A stretch of DNA of 64,000 nt from Pseudomonas marginalis. Its GTDB lineage: Bacteria > Pseudomonadota > Gammaproteobacteria > Pseudomonadales > Pseudomonadaceae. A model generated the notes under the pieces. The model did no database searches, was not told the DNA's origin, and was given only the letters and a program-made list of their open reading frames with translations. The stretch spans positions 4,105,501 to 4,169,500 of the forward strand of contig NZ_FNSU01000003.1 of the NCBI RefSeq assembly GCF_900105325.1, in the 5' to 3' direction. Positions 26,224-34,900 of the stretch are shown piece by piece (within the stretch, counting starts at the first letter, position 1; every line of letters begins with the position of its first letter). The position numbers and the translations under genes are program-made.

Positions 26224-26537
26224 GTTCAAGCAATAGCGTCACCGTGCAGATCCTCGACAAAGAATATTCGATCATCTGTCCCCAGGAAGAGCGCAACAAC
26301 CTGGTGAGCGCCGCCCGCTACCTGGACGGCAAGATGCGCGAAATCCGCAGCAGCGGCAAAGTCATTGGTGCCGACCGCATCGCCGTAATGGCCGCCCTGA
26401 ACATTACCCACGACCTGCTGCATAAGCAGGAGCGCCCTGACGTACAGGCCAGCGGCTCGACACGTGAGCAGGTGCGCGACCTGCTCGAACGCGTGGACCT
26501 GGTGCTTTCCAGCGACACAGAGCAACCCAAGGGCTGA
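26220..26537 (+). CDS. zapA: ZapA, cell division protein
   Basis: ZapA bundles FtsZ filaments at midcell. The 105-residue protein starts MSSSNSVTVQILDKEYSIICPQEERNNLVSAARYLDGKM, which is the ZapA beta-sheet head, followed by a helical coiled-coil tail with ISHDLL-like HDLLHKQE. It overlaps the preceding small coiled-coil gene and is followed by the 6S RNA gene, the conserved gammaproteobacterial order zapA-ssrS-fau. Confidence 0.95.
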   Translation: MSSSNSVTVQILDKEYSIICPQEERNNLVSAARYLDGKMREIRSSGKVIGADRIAVMAALNITHDLLHKQERPDVQASGSTREQVRDLLERVDLVLSSDTEQPKG

Positions 26538-26562
26538 TTGCCGCGACTGTTTAAGGTATACT
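26534..26562 (+). promoter_or_regulatory. Promoter of 6S RNA
   Basis: TATACT at 26557-26562 is a good -10 box, and CTGATT at 26534-26539 is a weak -35 box at 17-base spacing. Transcription would start near 26568. It overlaps the zapA stop codon region. Confidence 0.6.
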
Positions 26563-26567
26563 CGCCC

Positions 26568-26750
26568 CACTCCCTGGCGTGCTTGCCAGTCGGCGATGTC
26601 CCGGAGCCGATTCGCACTACCCTGGAAGTTGCACGTTGGGCTGGTGTGCATGTCCGCTAGACGGAAAGCCTTAAAGCCTACTGCTTCTTCCACCTTGAAC
26701 TTTCGGGTTCAAGGGCTGAGTCGACAGCGGCTCTGTCGGGGAGCCTGAAT
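26568..26750 (+). ncRNA. ssrS: 6S RNA
   Basis: The region between zapA and fau has the sequence and position of Pseudomonas 6S RNA. The 5' strand contains TGGCGTGCTTGCCAGTCGGCGATGTCC-like segments and the 3' strand CGACAGCGGCTCTGTCGGGGAGCC, able to close the long stem around the promoter-mimicking bulge. 6S RNA binds sigma70 RNA polymerase and shifts transcription in stationary phase. The 5' end is estimated from the -10 box and the 3' end by typical length (about 180 nt), so both are approximate. A perfect hairpin follows at 26761-26784. Confidence 0.88.
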
Positions 26751-26760
26751 TCCAGAACTC

Positions 26761-26784
26761 AATGCCAGTCCCCGGACTGGCATT
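26761..26784 (+). terminator. Hairpin after 6S RNA
   Basis: AATGCCAGTCC and GGACTGGCATT form a perfect 11-base stem with a CC loop, followed by GTTTTA. It directly precedes the fau start region, so fau is expressed by readthrough or its own promoter. Confidence 0.85.
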
Positions 26785-26804
26785 GTTTTATGAGCCGAAA
26801 AACC

Positions 26805-27434
26805 ATGAACGAACCTGCGCCGCTTTCCCGTCCGCACCTTCGACGCATGTTGCGCAAAGCCCGCCGCGCCCTCACGCCGAGCGAGCAGCGCCAGGCCGCC
26901 CATGGCCTGTATCGGCAACTGGCACAGCACCCGCTGTTTCGCCGGGCCAAACATATTTCCCTGTATCTACCGACGGACGGTGAAATCGATCCGCGCCTGC
27001 TGCTGCGCGCCGCCCAGCGCCGGGGCAAGGTCACTTACCTGCCGGTGCTCAGCGCCTGGCCACGGACCAAGATGGTGTTCCAGCGCGTGAAGCCTGGGGA
27101 AACGCTGCTGCCCAATCGCTTTCGCATTCTGGAGCCACGGGTCAATGCCAGGCGCCAGCGCAAGGTGTGGGCGCTGGATCTGGTGTTGCTGCCGTTGGTG
27201 GGATTCGATGATGCCGGTGGCCGCCTGGGCATGGGCGGCGGTTTCTACGACCGCAGCCTCGCCTACCTGGCGCGTCGCCAGGGCTGGCGCAAGCCGACAC
27301 TGCTGGGCCTGGCCCATGAATGTCAGAAGGTCGATCGATTGGCACAGGCCAGCTGGGATGTGCCGTTGGCTGGCACCGTTACCGACAGGCAGTGGTATGT
27401 CGCAGAAACGCCGCAGGAAGCTACGGCGCCTTGA
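26805..27434 (+). CDS. fau: 5-formyltetrahydrofolate cyclo-ligase
   Basis: This enzyme (MTHFS, YgfA) converts 5-formyl-THF to methenyl-THF with ATP, and in gammaproteobacteria is encoded right after 6S RNA. The 209-residue product from MNEPAPLSRPHLRRMLRK has the basic ATP region near RRMLRKARRAL and the family hallmark GFDDAGGRLGMGGGFYDRSLA. A second Met at 26790 would add five residues, but it falls in the 6S terminator region; neither start has a clear ribosome site. Confidence 0.9.
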   Translation: MNEPAPLSRPHLRRMLRKARRALTPSEQRQAAHGLYRQLAQHPLFRRAKHISLYLPTDGEIDPRLLLRAAQRRGKVTYLPVLSAWPRTKMVFQRVKPGETLLPNRFRILEPRVNARRQRKVWALDLVLLPLVGFDDAGGRLGMGGGFYDRSLAYLARRQGWRKPTLLGLAHECQKVDRLAQASWDVPLAGTVTDRQWYVAETPQEATAP

Positions 27435-27441
27435 AGAAGGG

Positions 27442-27591
27442 TCAGCGCTTGAAGGGTTGCGGCTGCTGCTGAGTCAGTTCAACTGGCGCATCGGTCTTGT
27501 TCGACCACAAGCTTTGCGCATACCCGGTGGTCACGACGCCCAGACCAAACAAAATCACCAATATCCATAGTAAATCCGGTTTACGTTGCAT
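27442..27591 (-). CDS. Small single-pass membrane protein, hypothetical
   Basis: A 49-residue protein, MQRKPDLLWILVILFGLGVV and a short polar tail rich in Gln. One membrane segment lies at about 8-24. The ATG at 27591 has a GGGGGG stretch seven bases before it. The upstream in-frame part is not needed. It is convergent with fau, whose stop is only 7 bases away. No function is recognised. Confidence 0.6.
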   Translation of the reverse strand: MQRKPDLLWILVILFGLGVVTTGYAQSLWSNKTDAPVELTQQQPQPFKR

Positions 27592-27784
27592 CGATTGCCC
27601 CCCTTCAGGCATCTCGTACACGATGACAACAACGTTCCAAGTAGTCCGTTGCAGCTGCGTCAAGCTTAAAGGCCGGCATTTTGCGGTAACGTGAACCAAC
27701 ACGCAAACCTTGGCGCCAACCGACTGTCGGTTTGTCATCAAATTGCCTGACAACTTGCCCAATGCCTTTTTCAGGAGCGCAAAA

Positions 27785-28234
27785 ATGGCCTACTGGCTGA
27801 TGAAATCCGAGCCCGACGAACTCTCCATCAACGGCCTGGAAAAGCTTGGCGAAGCGCGCTGGGACGGGGTGCGCAACTACCAGGCGCGCAACTTCCTACG
27901 GGCGATGGCGGTGGGTGACCAATTTTTCTTCTACCACTCCAGTTGCCCCGAGCCCGGCATTGCCGGCATCGGCAAGATCATCGCGGCCGCCTATCCGGAC
28001 CCTACCGCACTGGAGCCGGACAGCCACTACTTCGACGCCAAGGCCACCCCGGAGAAAAACCCGTGGAGCGCGATCAATGTCGCGCACGTCCAGACCTTTC
28101 CCAAGGTGCTGGGCCTGGGCTACCTGAAACAGCAAACCGCCCTCGCCGAATTGCCCCTGGTACAAAAAGGCAGTCGCTTGTCCGTGATGCCGGTCACGGC
28201 AGAGCAATGGGCGGCGGTGCTGGCACTGCGCTGA
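27785..28234 (+). CDS. EVE domain-containing protein
   Basis: A 149-residue single-domain protein starting MAYWLMKSEPDELSINGLEKLG. It shows the EVE/PUA-like signature from WDGVRNYQARNFLRAM to FFYHSSC and IAGIGKI, and a C-terminal SVMPVTAEQW. EVE domains bind modified bases (such as 5-methylcytosine or similar) in DNA or RNA in characterised relatives; the target here is unknown. AGGAG lies eight bases before the ATG. It is a stand-alone gene after fau, with the membrane-peptide gene on the opposite strand between them. Confidence 0.92.
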   Translation: MAYWLMKSEPDELSINGLEKLGEARWDGVRNYQARNFLRAMAVGDQFFFYHSSCPEPGIAGIGKIIAAAYPDPTALEPDSHYFDAKATPEKNPWSAINVAHVQTFPKVLGLGYLKQQTALAELPLVQKGSRLSVMPVTAEQWAAVLALR

Positions 28235-28370
28235 CCAGAACCCTGCGGTCACGCTCCCGGCGCATGCATCTGCACCTGAACCGGGTTAGGCTTGCGCTTC
28301 ATTTGACCGGCATCAACGCCCCTCGGGCTGCCTCGGTCAAACTAGGACGCTAACGCCGCAGGATGCACCC

Positions 28371-29336
28371 ATGTCGATCACGCCCCGCTCCTCCCACCTG
28401 TTTGCCGCTTTGTTGATTGCCTTGTTGCTCGCCGCCGGCGGCTTCGGTTACTGGAAGTCCACCCAGGATCGCCTGCCCGAAGGCTTGGGCATGGGCAACG
28501 GTCGCCTGGAGTCCACCGAAGTGCAGATCGCCGCCAAGATCCCCGGTCGCCTGGCCGAGGTGCGGGTGGATGAAGGTGACAAGGTGCTCAAGGGCCAGTT
28601 GCTGGCGCGCATGGACACCCGCACCCTGGAAGCCCAGCGCGCCCAGGCCGAAGCCGAAGTGCTGCGCGCCAGGGAAAACTTCGCCGCCGCCGAGGCCAAT
28701 GTGCAACTGCGTCAAAGCGAGCAACTGCTGGCCAACCAGGAACTCAAGCGTACCCAGGAACTGTACAAGCGCGGCTTTGCCAGCAGCCAGTTGATCGACC
28801 AGCAACAGGCCCGCCAGAACACCGGCAACGCCGCCGTGATCGCCGCGCAAGCCCAGGTCAATTCGGTCAAGGCCGCCATCGGTGCCGCCCAGGCCCAGGT
28901 CGCCCAGTTGACCAGCGAAATCGATGACAGCAGCTTGCGCGCGCCCATCGACGGCATTATCCAGCTGCGCCTGGCCGAGCCCGGCGAGGTCCTCGGTGCC
29001 GGCGGACGCGTGCTGTTGCTGATCGATCCCGAGGATCAGTACATGAACCTCTACCTGCCCGCCTCCGTCACCGGCCGCCTGACGGTTGGCAGCGACGCAC
29101 GCATCCTGCTCGATGCCCTGCCCCAGCAACCGTTGCCGGCCAAGATCAGCTTTGTTGCCGCCAAGTCGCAGTTCACCCCCAAGGAAGTGGAAACCCGCGA
29201 CGAACGCCAGAAACTGGTGTTTCGCGTCAAGCTGCGCCTGACCCAACCCAGCGCCGTGCCCCAGGCCAAACCGGGGATGCCCGGCGCCGGCTACGTGCGC
29301 ATGGCTGACATCGACTGGCCGGCCAACCTGCAATGA
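28371..29336 (+). CDS. yhiI: HlyD-family membrane fusion protein (YhiI-like)
   Basis: A 321-residue periplasmic adaptor. The N-terminal membrane segment (about 11-30) anchors it. A lipoyl-like half (VQIAAKIPGRLAEVRVDEGDKVLKGQLLARMD) is followed by a long coiled coil (about 85-180) and then the second lipoyl half and beta-barrel. It is the first gene of a three-gene set matching E. coli yhiI-rbbA-yhhJ, with a 4-base overlap to the next gene. The complex probably exports a small molecule, but the substrate is unknown. Confidence 0.9.
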   Translation: MSITPRSSHLFAALLIALLLAAGGFGYWKSTQDRLPEGLGMGNGRLESTEVQIAAKIPGRLAEVRVDEGDKVLKGQLLARMDTRTLEAQRAQAEAEVLRARENFAAAEANVQLRQSEQLLANQELKRTQELYKRGFASSQLIDQQQARQNTGNAAVIAAQAQVNSVKAAIGAAQAQVAQLTSEIDDSSLRAPIDGIIQLRLAEPGEVLGAGGRVLLLIDPEDQYMNLYLPASVTGRLTVGSDARILLDALPQQPLPAKISFVAAKSQFTPKEVETRDERQKLVFRVKLRLTQPSAVPQAKPGMPGAGYVRMADIDWPANLQ

Positions 29337-32050
29337 CCGGCCTGGCGCTGCACGCCACCGCCATCAACCACCGTTACGGCAAGCAGCAGGCCTTGATCGA
29401 CATCGCCTTCAGCCTGCCCACCGGCACCCGCTGCGGACTGATCGGCCCGGATGGAGCGGGCAAGTCGAGCCTGTTGGGGTTGATCGCCGGGGTTAAAAGG
29501 CTCCAGGACGGCCAACTGGAGGTGCTCGGCGGCTCCATCGCCGACCGTCGTCACCGCAACAGCCTGTACCCGCGCATCGCCTTCATGCCCCAGGGCCTGG
29601 GCGGCAACCTGTACCCCGAACTGTCCATCAGCGAAAACATCCGCTTCTTCGCCACGCTGTTCGGCCTGTCCAAAGCCGACTGCGACCAGCGCATGCACAA
29701 CCTGCTGCTGGCCACCGACCTCGCGCGCTTCGCCGAGCGGCCGGCCGGCAAGCTCTCCGGCGGCATGAAGCAGAAGCTCGGCCTGTGCTGCGCGCTGATC
29801 CACGACCCGGACTTGTTGATCCTCGACGAACCCACCACCGGCGTCGACCCGCTGTCGCGGCGGCGCTTCTGGGAACTGGTCGAGACCGTACGCAGCGAGC
29901 GCCCGCAACTGACGCTGCTGGTAGCCACCGCCTACATGGAAGAAGCCGAGCAATTCGAACATTGCCTGATGCTCGACCGTGGCAAGCTGATCGCCGACGG
30001 GCTCAGCAGCGAACTGGCGGCAGCGACCCCCAGCGGCAAACTGGATGAGGCCTTCACCCACTTCCAGGGCGACAGCGCCCATGACAACCAACCGCTGGTG
30101 ATCCCGCCCAGGGAAAACGCCAACACCGATATCGCCATCGAAGCCCACGACCTGACCCTGCGCTTCGGCGACTTCACGGCGGTGAACAAGGTCAGCTTTG
30201 CCATCGGCCGTGGCGAGATCTTCGGCTTCCTCGGCTCCAACGGCTGCGGCAAGACCACCACCATGAAAGTCCTCACCGGGCTGATGCCGGCCACCGAAGG
30301 CAGCGCCACGCTGCTGGGCAACCCGGTAAACGCCAAGGACCTGGCCACCCGCAAGCGCGTAGGGTTCATGTCGCAAAGCTTCTCGCTGTATGGCGAGCTG
30401 AGCGTGCGCCAGAACCTGGTGTTGCACGCGCAACTGTTCGATTTGCCCAAGGCCGACAGCGGCCCGCGCATCGATGAGCTGATCAAGCGTTTCGACCTCG
30501 GTGAGGTGGCCGAGCAGCCCTCCGGAGAGCTGCCCCTCGGCCTGCGCCAACGCTTGTCATTGGCCGTGGCGGTGCTGCATCGCCCGGAAGTATTGATCCT
30601 TGATGAGCCCACCTCGGGCGTCGACCCGGCGGCCCGGGATGATTTCTGGCGGCTGTTGATCGAGTTGTCCCGCGAACAAGGGGTGACGATCTTCCTCTCC
30701 ACCCACTTCATGAATGAAGCCCAGCGCTGCGACCGTATCTCCTTGATGCATGCCGGCAAGGTACTGGCCTGCGACACACCGGGCGCACTGCAACGGCAAT
30801 TCAACGGCGACACCCTGGAAGCCGCGTTCGTCACCTGCCTTGAGCAAGCCCAAGGCGATGCCGAACCCGCCACGTCGGCCAAAACCGTCAGCGAAACCCA
30901 TGCGCCGCCCATCAGCAAGCGTGGTTTCAGCCTGTCTCGCCTGCTGGCCGTGGCCAGCCGCGAAGGCAAGGAATTGCTGCGCGACAAAGTGCGCATGGCC
31001 TTCGCCCTGCTCGGTGCGATGTTCATGATGGTGATCTTCGGCTACGGCATTTCCCTGGACGTGGAAAACCTCGCCTTCGCCGTCTACGACCAGGACCAGA
31101 CGCCACAAAGCCGCGCCTATCTGGAAGCCTTCCGCAGCTCGCGCTACTTCGCCGAGCAGGCGCCGATCCAGGATGCCAATGAATTACACCGACGCCTGCA
31201 ACGCTCGGAAATCAAACTGGCCCTGGAGATCCCACCCGGCTTTGGTCGCGATCTCTATGCCGGGCGCCAACCCACCGTGGCCGCGTGGCTCGATGGCGGC
31301 ATGCCGTTTCGTGCGGAAACCAGCCGCAACTATGTCGAAGCCGTGCACCAAGGCAACCTGCAGCAACTGGCCGAACTGAGCAGCCTGCCGCGCAGCACCC
31401 AGGCAGTCGCCAAACTGGAAACCCGTTTTCGCTATAACCAGGACGTGGTCAGCGTGAATGCCATCGGCCCCGGCGTGATGGCACTGATCCTGGCGTTTAT
31501 CCCGGCGATGCTCACCGCCCTGGGCATCGTGCGCGAGAAAGAACTGGGTTCGATCACCAACTTCTACGCCACACCCCTGACGCGCCTGGAATTCCTGCTC
31601 GGTAAACAGGCGCCTTACCTGGCCGTGAGCCTGGTCAACCTGGCGCTGCTGGTGGCGATGAATCGCTGGCTGTTCGGCGTGCCGTTCAAGGGCAGCGGCC
31701 TGACGCTGGCGTTTGGCGGGCTGCTGTATGTGCTGGCCACCACCAGCATGGGCCTGCTGATTTCCGCGTTCACCCGCACCCAGATCGCGGCGATCCTCGG
31801 CACCATGATCATCACCAGCCTGCCAACCATCCAGTTTTCCGGGCTGATCGTGCCGCGCTCGTCCCTGGAGGGCGCCGCCGCCTTGATGGGCGCACTGTTT
31901 CCGGCCGGGCACTTTTTGGATATTGCCGTGGGCACCTTCACCAAGGCCCTGGATCTGCGCCAGTTGTGGCCACAATGCCTGGCGCTGTTCGGCTTCTTTA
32001 TCGGGTTCACCGGGTTGAGCCTGGTCATGCTCAAGAAGCAGGAGGCCTGA
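29333..32050 (+). CDS. rbbA: RbbA-like tandem ATPase with ABC-2 membrane domain
   Basis: A 905-residue protein, about the length of E. coli RbbA. The first ATPase (about 1-255) has Walker A GPDGAGKSS, signature KLSGGMKQKLG and Walker B LLILDEPTTGVDP. The second (about 260-490) has GSNGCGKTT, a weaker signature ELPLGLRQRLS and VLILDEPTSGVDP. The C-terminal third (about 555-905) carries one N-terminal membrane segment and a cluster of about five near the end. RbbA in E. coli associates with ribosomes and stimulates translation, while the operon looks like an exporter; both roles remain possible. It overlaps yhhJ by the TGATG arrangement. Confidence 0.87.
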   Translation: MTGLALHATAINHRYGKQQALIDIAFSLPTGTRCGLIGPDGAGKSSLLGLIAGVKRLQDGQLEVLGGSIADRRHRNSLYPRIAFMPQGLGGNLYPELSISENIRFFATLFGLSKADCDQRMHNLLLATDLARFAERPAGKLSGGMKQKLGLCCALIHDPDLLILDEPTTGVDPLSRRRFWELVETVRSERPQLTLLVATAYMEEAEQFEHCLMLDRGKLIADGLSSELAAATPSGKLDEAFTHFQGDSAHDNQPLVIPPRENANTDIAIEAHDLTLRFGDFTAVNKVSFAIGRGEIFGFLGSNGCGKTTTMKVLTGLMPATEGSATLLGNPVNAKDLATRKRVGFMSQSFSLYGELSVRQNLVLHAQLFDLPKADSGPRIDELIKRFDLGEVAEQPSGELPLGLRQRLSLAVAVLHRPEVLILDEPTSGVDPAARDDFWRLLIELSREQGVTIFLSTHFMNEAQRCDRISLMHAGKVLACDTPGALQRQFNGDTLEAAFVTCLEQAQGDAEPATSAKTVSETHAPPISKRGFSLSRLLAVASREGKELLRDKVRMAFALLGAMFMMVIFGYGISLDVENLAFAVYDQDQTPQSRAYLEAFRSSRYFAEQAPIQDANELHRRLQRSEIKLALEIPPGFGRDLYAGRQPTVAAWLDGGMPFRAETSRNYVEAVHQGNLQQLAELSSLPRSTQAVAKLETRFRYNQDVVSVNAIGPGVMALILAFIPAMLTALGIVREKELGSITNFYATPLTRLEFLLGKQAPYLAVSLVNLALLVAMNRWLFGVPFKGSGLTLAFGGLLYVLATTSMGLLISAFTRTQIAAILGTMIITSLPTIQFSGLIVPRSSLEGAAALMGALFPAGHFLDIAVGTFTKALDLRQLWPQCLALFGFFIGFTGLSLVMLKKQEA

Positions 32051-33168
32051 TGCACAAGCTCGCACACATCTTCCGGCTGGGCATCAAGGAACTCACCAGC
32101 CTGCGTCACGACAGCGTCTTGCTGCTGTTTTTGTTCTACGCCTTCACCGTCGCCATCTACATGCCAGCCGCCGGCTCGGTGATCGGCGTGCACAACGCCA
32201 GCGTAGCGTTTGTCGATGAAGACCACAGCGCGCTCTCACGGCAGATGGCCGAGGCGCTGCAACCGCCCGAGTTCCAAGCACCGGCACCGTTGGCCTATGA
32301 CCAGTTGGACAAGGTGATGGACAGCGGCCAGTACACCTTCGTGATCAACGTACCGGCCAACTTCCAGGCCGACCTGTTGGCCGGTCGCCAGCCTGGCGTG
32401 CAGGTGAACGTCGATGCCACGGCGATGAGCCAGGCGTTCATGGGCGCCGGCTATATCGGACGGATCTTCCAGCGCGAATTGCTCAACTACAGCGGGCAAA
32501 CCGACGCCACCCGCCAGGCGCCCGCGCTGCTCACGACCCGAGCACTGTTCAACACCAACCTGGAGGGCGGCTGGTTCCTGGCCGTGATCCAGATCGTCAA
32601 CAACATCACCATCCTGGCCATCGTGCTCACCGGCACCGCGCTGTTGCGCGAGCGCGAGCACGGCACCCTCGACCACCTGCTGGTACTGCCGCTGACCGCA
32701 CTGGAAATCATGCTGGCGAAAATCTGGAGCAATATGCTGGTGGTGGTGCTGTGCACCTGGCTGTCGCTGGAGGTGGTGGTCAAAGGGCTGCTCGGCGTGC
32801 CGCTGGCCGGGTCGCTGGGGTTGTTCCTGTTTGTGACTGCCCTGTATCTGTTTGCCAGTACGGCACTGGGGATCTTCCTCGCCACCCTCGCCCGCTCGAC
32901 GCCGCAGTTCGGCTTGCTGGCGATCCCGGTGATTATCCCGATGCTGCTGCTGTCAGGCGGCAGCACGCCGCTGGACAGCATGCCCGAGTGGTTGCAGTGG
33001 GTGATGCAGGGCTCGCCGTCGACGCACTTTGTGAGCCTGAGCGCAGCGATTTTGTTTCGCGACGCGGGGGTGAGTGTGGTGTGGCCGGACTTGCTGGCGC
33101 TGGCGGGGATCGGGCTGTTGTTTTTTGCGGTGGCGTTGGCGCGGTTCAGGAAGAGCCTGGCTTCCTGA
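32050..33168 (+). CDS. yhhJ: ABC-2 type permease (YhhJ-like)
   Basis: 372 residues, the usual length. An N-terminal membrane segment (about 20-40) is followed by a large periplasmic domain, then about five membrane segments in the C-terminal half, including FFAVALARFRK at the end. This is the ABC-2 permease layout (ALLREREHGTLDHLLVLPL is a recognisable cytoplasmic segment). It starts in the last codon of rbbA and is thus coupled to it. It is the membrane partner of the two ATPase domains and the HlyD-type adaptor. Confidence 0.88.
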   Translation: MHKLAHIFRLGIKELTSLRHDSVLLLFLFYAFTVAIYMPAAGSVIGVHNASVAFVDEDHSALSRQMAEALQPPEFQAPAPLAYDQLDKVMDSGQYTFVINVPANFQADLLAGRQPGVQVNVDATAMSQAFMGAGYIGRIFQRELLNYSGQTDATRQAPALLTTRALFNTNLEGGWFLAVIQIVNNITILAIVLTGTALLREREHGTLDHLLVLPLTALEIMLAKIWSNMLVVVLCTWLSLEVVVKGLLGVPLAGSLGLFLFVTALYLFASTALGIFLATLARSTPQFGLLAIPVIIPMLLLSGGSTPLDSMPEWLQWVMQGSPSTHFVSLSAAILFRDAGVSVVWPDLLALAGIGLLFFAVALARFRKSLAS

Positions 33169-33174
33169 CGAAGC

Positions 33175-33218
33175 CCCCGTAGCAGCTGCCGAGCGCAAGC
33201 GAGGCAGCTGCTACGGGG
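33175..33218. repeat. GTAGCAGCTGCC-type REP palindrome
   Basis: Arms CCCCGTAGCAGCTGCC (33175-33190) and GGCAGCTGCTACGGGG (33203-33218) are perfect reverse complements around GAGCGCAAGCGA. This repeat family is common between Pseudomonas genes and differs in sequence from the GTGGGAGGG type elsewhere in the window. It follows the yhhJ stop and may end its transcript. Confidence 0.88.
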
Positions 33219-33260
33219 TTTGCGCGGTTTTGGATAAGGCGGTATCTACGGGGCAGCGCG

Positions 33261-33668
33261 TTACTGAATGATCAGGTTATTGAACAGCAGATCTTCCACC
33301 ATGGGCTTGCCCGTCTCGTCGTTCATCACTTGCTGGGTTTGCTTGAGGGCTTCCTGGCGCAGCTTCTCCTTACCGTCGACCGTGCTCATGGCCTCGTTGG
33401 TCTGCTGGGTGAACAGCGCGACCAACTGGTTACGGATCAATGCGTCGTTGGCCTTGACCGCTTTGGCTGCTTCCTCGCCGGTCACGCGCAGGGCGATGTC
33501 GGCCTTGAACACTTTGAGCTTGGCTGTGCCATCCAGGCCGTAGTTACCCACGAACGGCGGGCTCAGGCTGATATAGCTGACCTTCGGCGCCTCGCCTTCT
33601 TTGGCTTCTTCGGCCTGGGCTGCCATCGGCAAGGTCAGGGCCAGCATCAATAGGATCCACGCTTTCAC
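33261..33668 (-). CDS. FliL-family exported protein
   Basis: 135 residues starting from a GTG (33668), with GAGGA at a good distance before it and a signal peptide MKAWILLMLALTLPMAAQA. The mature part (VSYISLSPPFVGNYG... then IRNQLVALFTQQTNEAMSTVDGKEKLRQEALKQTQQVMN) matches FliL, the flagellar basal-body-associated protein, which normally has an N-terminal membrane helix rather than a cleaved signal. No flagellar genes are nearby, so it may be a FliL paralog in a non-flagellar role. Confidence 0.78.
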   Translation of the reverse strand: MKAWILLMLALTLPMAAQAEEAKEGEAPKVSYISLSPPFVGNYGLDGTAKLKVFKADIALRVTGEEAAKAVKANDALIRNQLVALFTQQTNEAMSTVDGKEKLRQEALKQTQQVMNDETGKPMVEDLLFNNLIIQ

Positions 33669-33818
33669 AGTTCATTCCTCACATTCGGTTGCCGGGTAGC
33701 ATAACGCTAGCAAGGCAGAGCACAAGCTTATGGCGACTTATCAGGGCCGAGCATGCTCGTTGACCCACAGGCCTACCCTCCTACACTTATCGGCCACGAC
33801 ACCAAAAGGAATAGCCCG

Positions 33819-34796
33819 ATGAAAGCTGTGCTGTGCAAAGCCTTCGGCCCCGCCGAAACCCTGGTGCTGGAAGACGTCGCGAGCCCCACGATCAAGAAGA
33901 ACGAAATCCTGCTCGACGTGCATGCCGCCGGGGTCAACTTCCCCGACACCCTGATCATCGAGGGCAAATACCAGTTCAAGCCACCCTTCCCGTTCTCGCC
34001 GGGTGGCGAGGCGTCGGGGGTGGTCAGCGAAGTGGGGGAAAAGGTCAGCCACCTGAAAGTCGGCGACCGGGTCATGGCGCTCACTGGCTGGGGCAGCTTC
34101 GCCGAACAGGTCGCGGTGCCAGGCTACAACGTGCTGCCGATCCCGCCGAGCATGGACTTCAACACCGCCGCCGCCTTCAGCATGACCTACGGCACCTCGA
34201 TGCACGCGCTCAAACAACGCGCCAACCTGCAACCCGGCGAAACCCTGCTGGTCCTCGGCGCTTCCGGCGGCGTGGGCCTGGCCGCCGTGGAAATCGGCAA
34301 GGCCATGGGCGCGCGGGTGATCGCCGCCGCGAGCAGCGCCGACAAACTCGCCGTGGCCAAGGCCGCCGGCGCCGATGAGTTGATCAACTACAACGAAGCC
34401 AACCTCAAGGACGAGATCAAGCGCCTGACCGACGGCAACGGCGCCGATGTGATCTACGACCCGGTGGGCGGCGACCTGTTTGACCAAGCCATTCGCGCGA
34501 TTGCCTGGAACGGCCGCCTGCTGGTGGTGGGTTTTGCCAGCGGGCGCATCCCGGAACTGCCGGTGAACCTGGCGCTGCTCAAGGGCGCAGCGGTGGTCGG
34601 GGTGTTCTGGGGCTCGTTCGCCCAGCGCCAGCCCCAGGACAATGCGGCGAACTTCCAGCAACTGTTCACTTGGTTCGGTGAGGGCAAGCTCAAGCCGTTG
34701 GTGTCGCAGGTGTATCCGCTGGAGCAGGCTGCCCAGGCGATCAATGACCTCGGCCAGCGCAAGGCCGTCGGCAAGGTCGTCGTCCAGACCCGCTAA
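33819..34796 (+). CDS. Zinc-independent quinone oxidoreductase (MDR family)
   Basis: A 325-residue NADPH-dependent quinone or enone reductase of the medium-chain dehydrogenase/reductase superfamily. The start MKAVLCKAFGPAETLVLEDV follows the AAAAGGAA site. The Rossmann fold is at VLGASGGVGLAAVEIGKAMGARVIAAASSADKLAVAKAAGADELINYN (about 148-195), and no zinc-binding Cys pattern is seen. In PAO1 a gene of this family (qor) lies in the matching position. Substrate is not predictable. Confidence 0.88.
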   Translation: MKAVLCKAFGPAETLVLEDVASPTIKKNEILLDVHAAGVNFPDTLIIEGKYQFKPPFPFSPGGEASGVVSEVGEKVSHLKVGDRVMALTGWGSFAEQVAVPGYNVLPIPPSMDFNTAAAFSMTYGTSMHALKQRANLQPGETLLVLGASGGVGLAAVEIGKAMGARVIAAASSADKLAVAKAAGADELINYNEANLKDEIKRLTDGNGADVIYDPVGGDLFDQAIRAIAWNGRLLVVGFASGRIPELPVNLALLKGAAVVGVFWGSFAQRQPQDNAANFQQLFTWFGEGKLKPLVSQVYPLEQAAQAINDLGQRKAVGKVVVQTR

Positions 34797-34811
34797 CCGA
34801 CCTGAAATGCA

Positions 34812-34851
34812 ATCAAATGTGGGAGGGGGCTTGTCCCCTCCCACATTTGAT
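34812..34851. repeat. REP palindrome downstream of the quinone oxidoreductase
   Basis: A 17-base perfect stem (ATCAAATGTGGGAGGGG with its complement) closes a GCTTGT loop. It is the same GTGGGAGGG class as at 16913 and 20290. It starts 16 bases beyond the stop codon and may act as a transcript end. Confidence 0.88.
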
Positions 34852-34900
34852 CTCCTGCGGTCTTAAAATCGATAACGACCCACACGTATCCATTTACGAC

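Noticed and set aside
27592..27784. Possible small RNA between the small membrane-protein gene and the EVE gene
   Set aside because: I saw no hairpin with T tract and no promoter strong enough to support an RNA gene.
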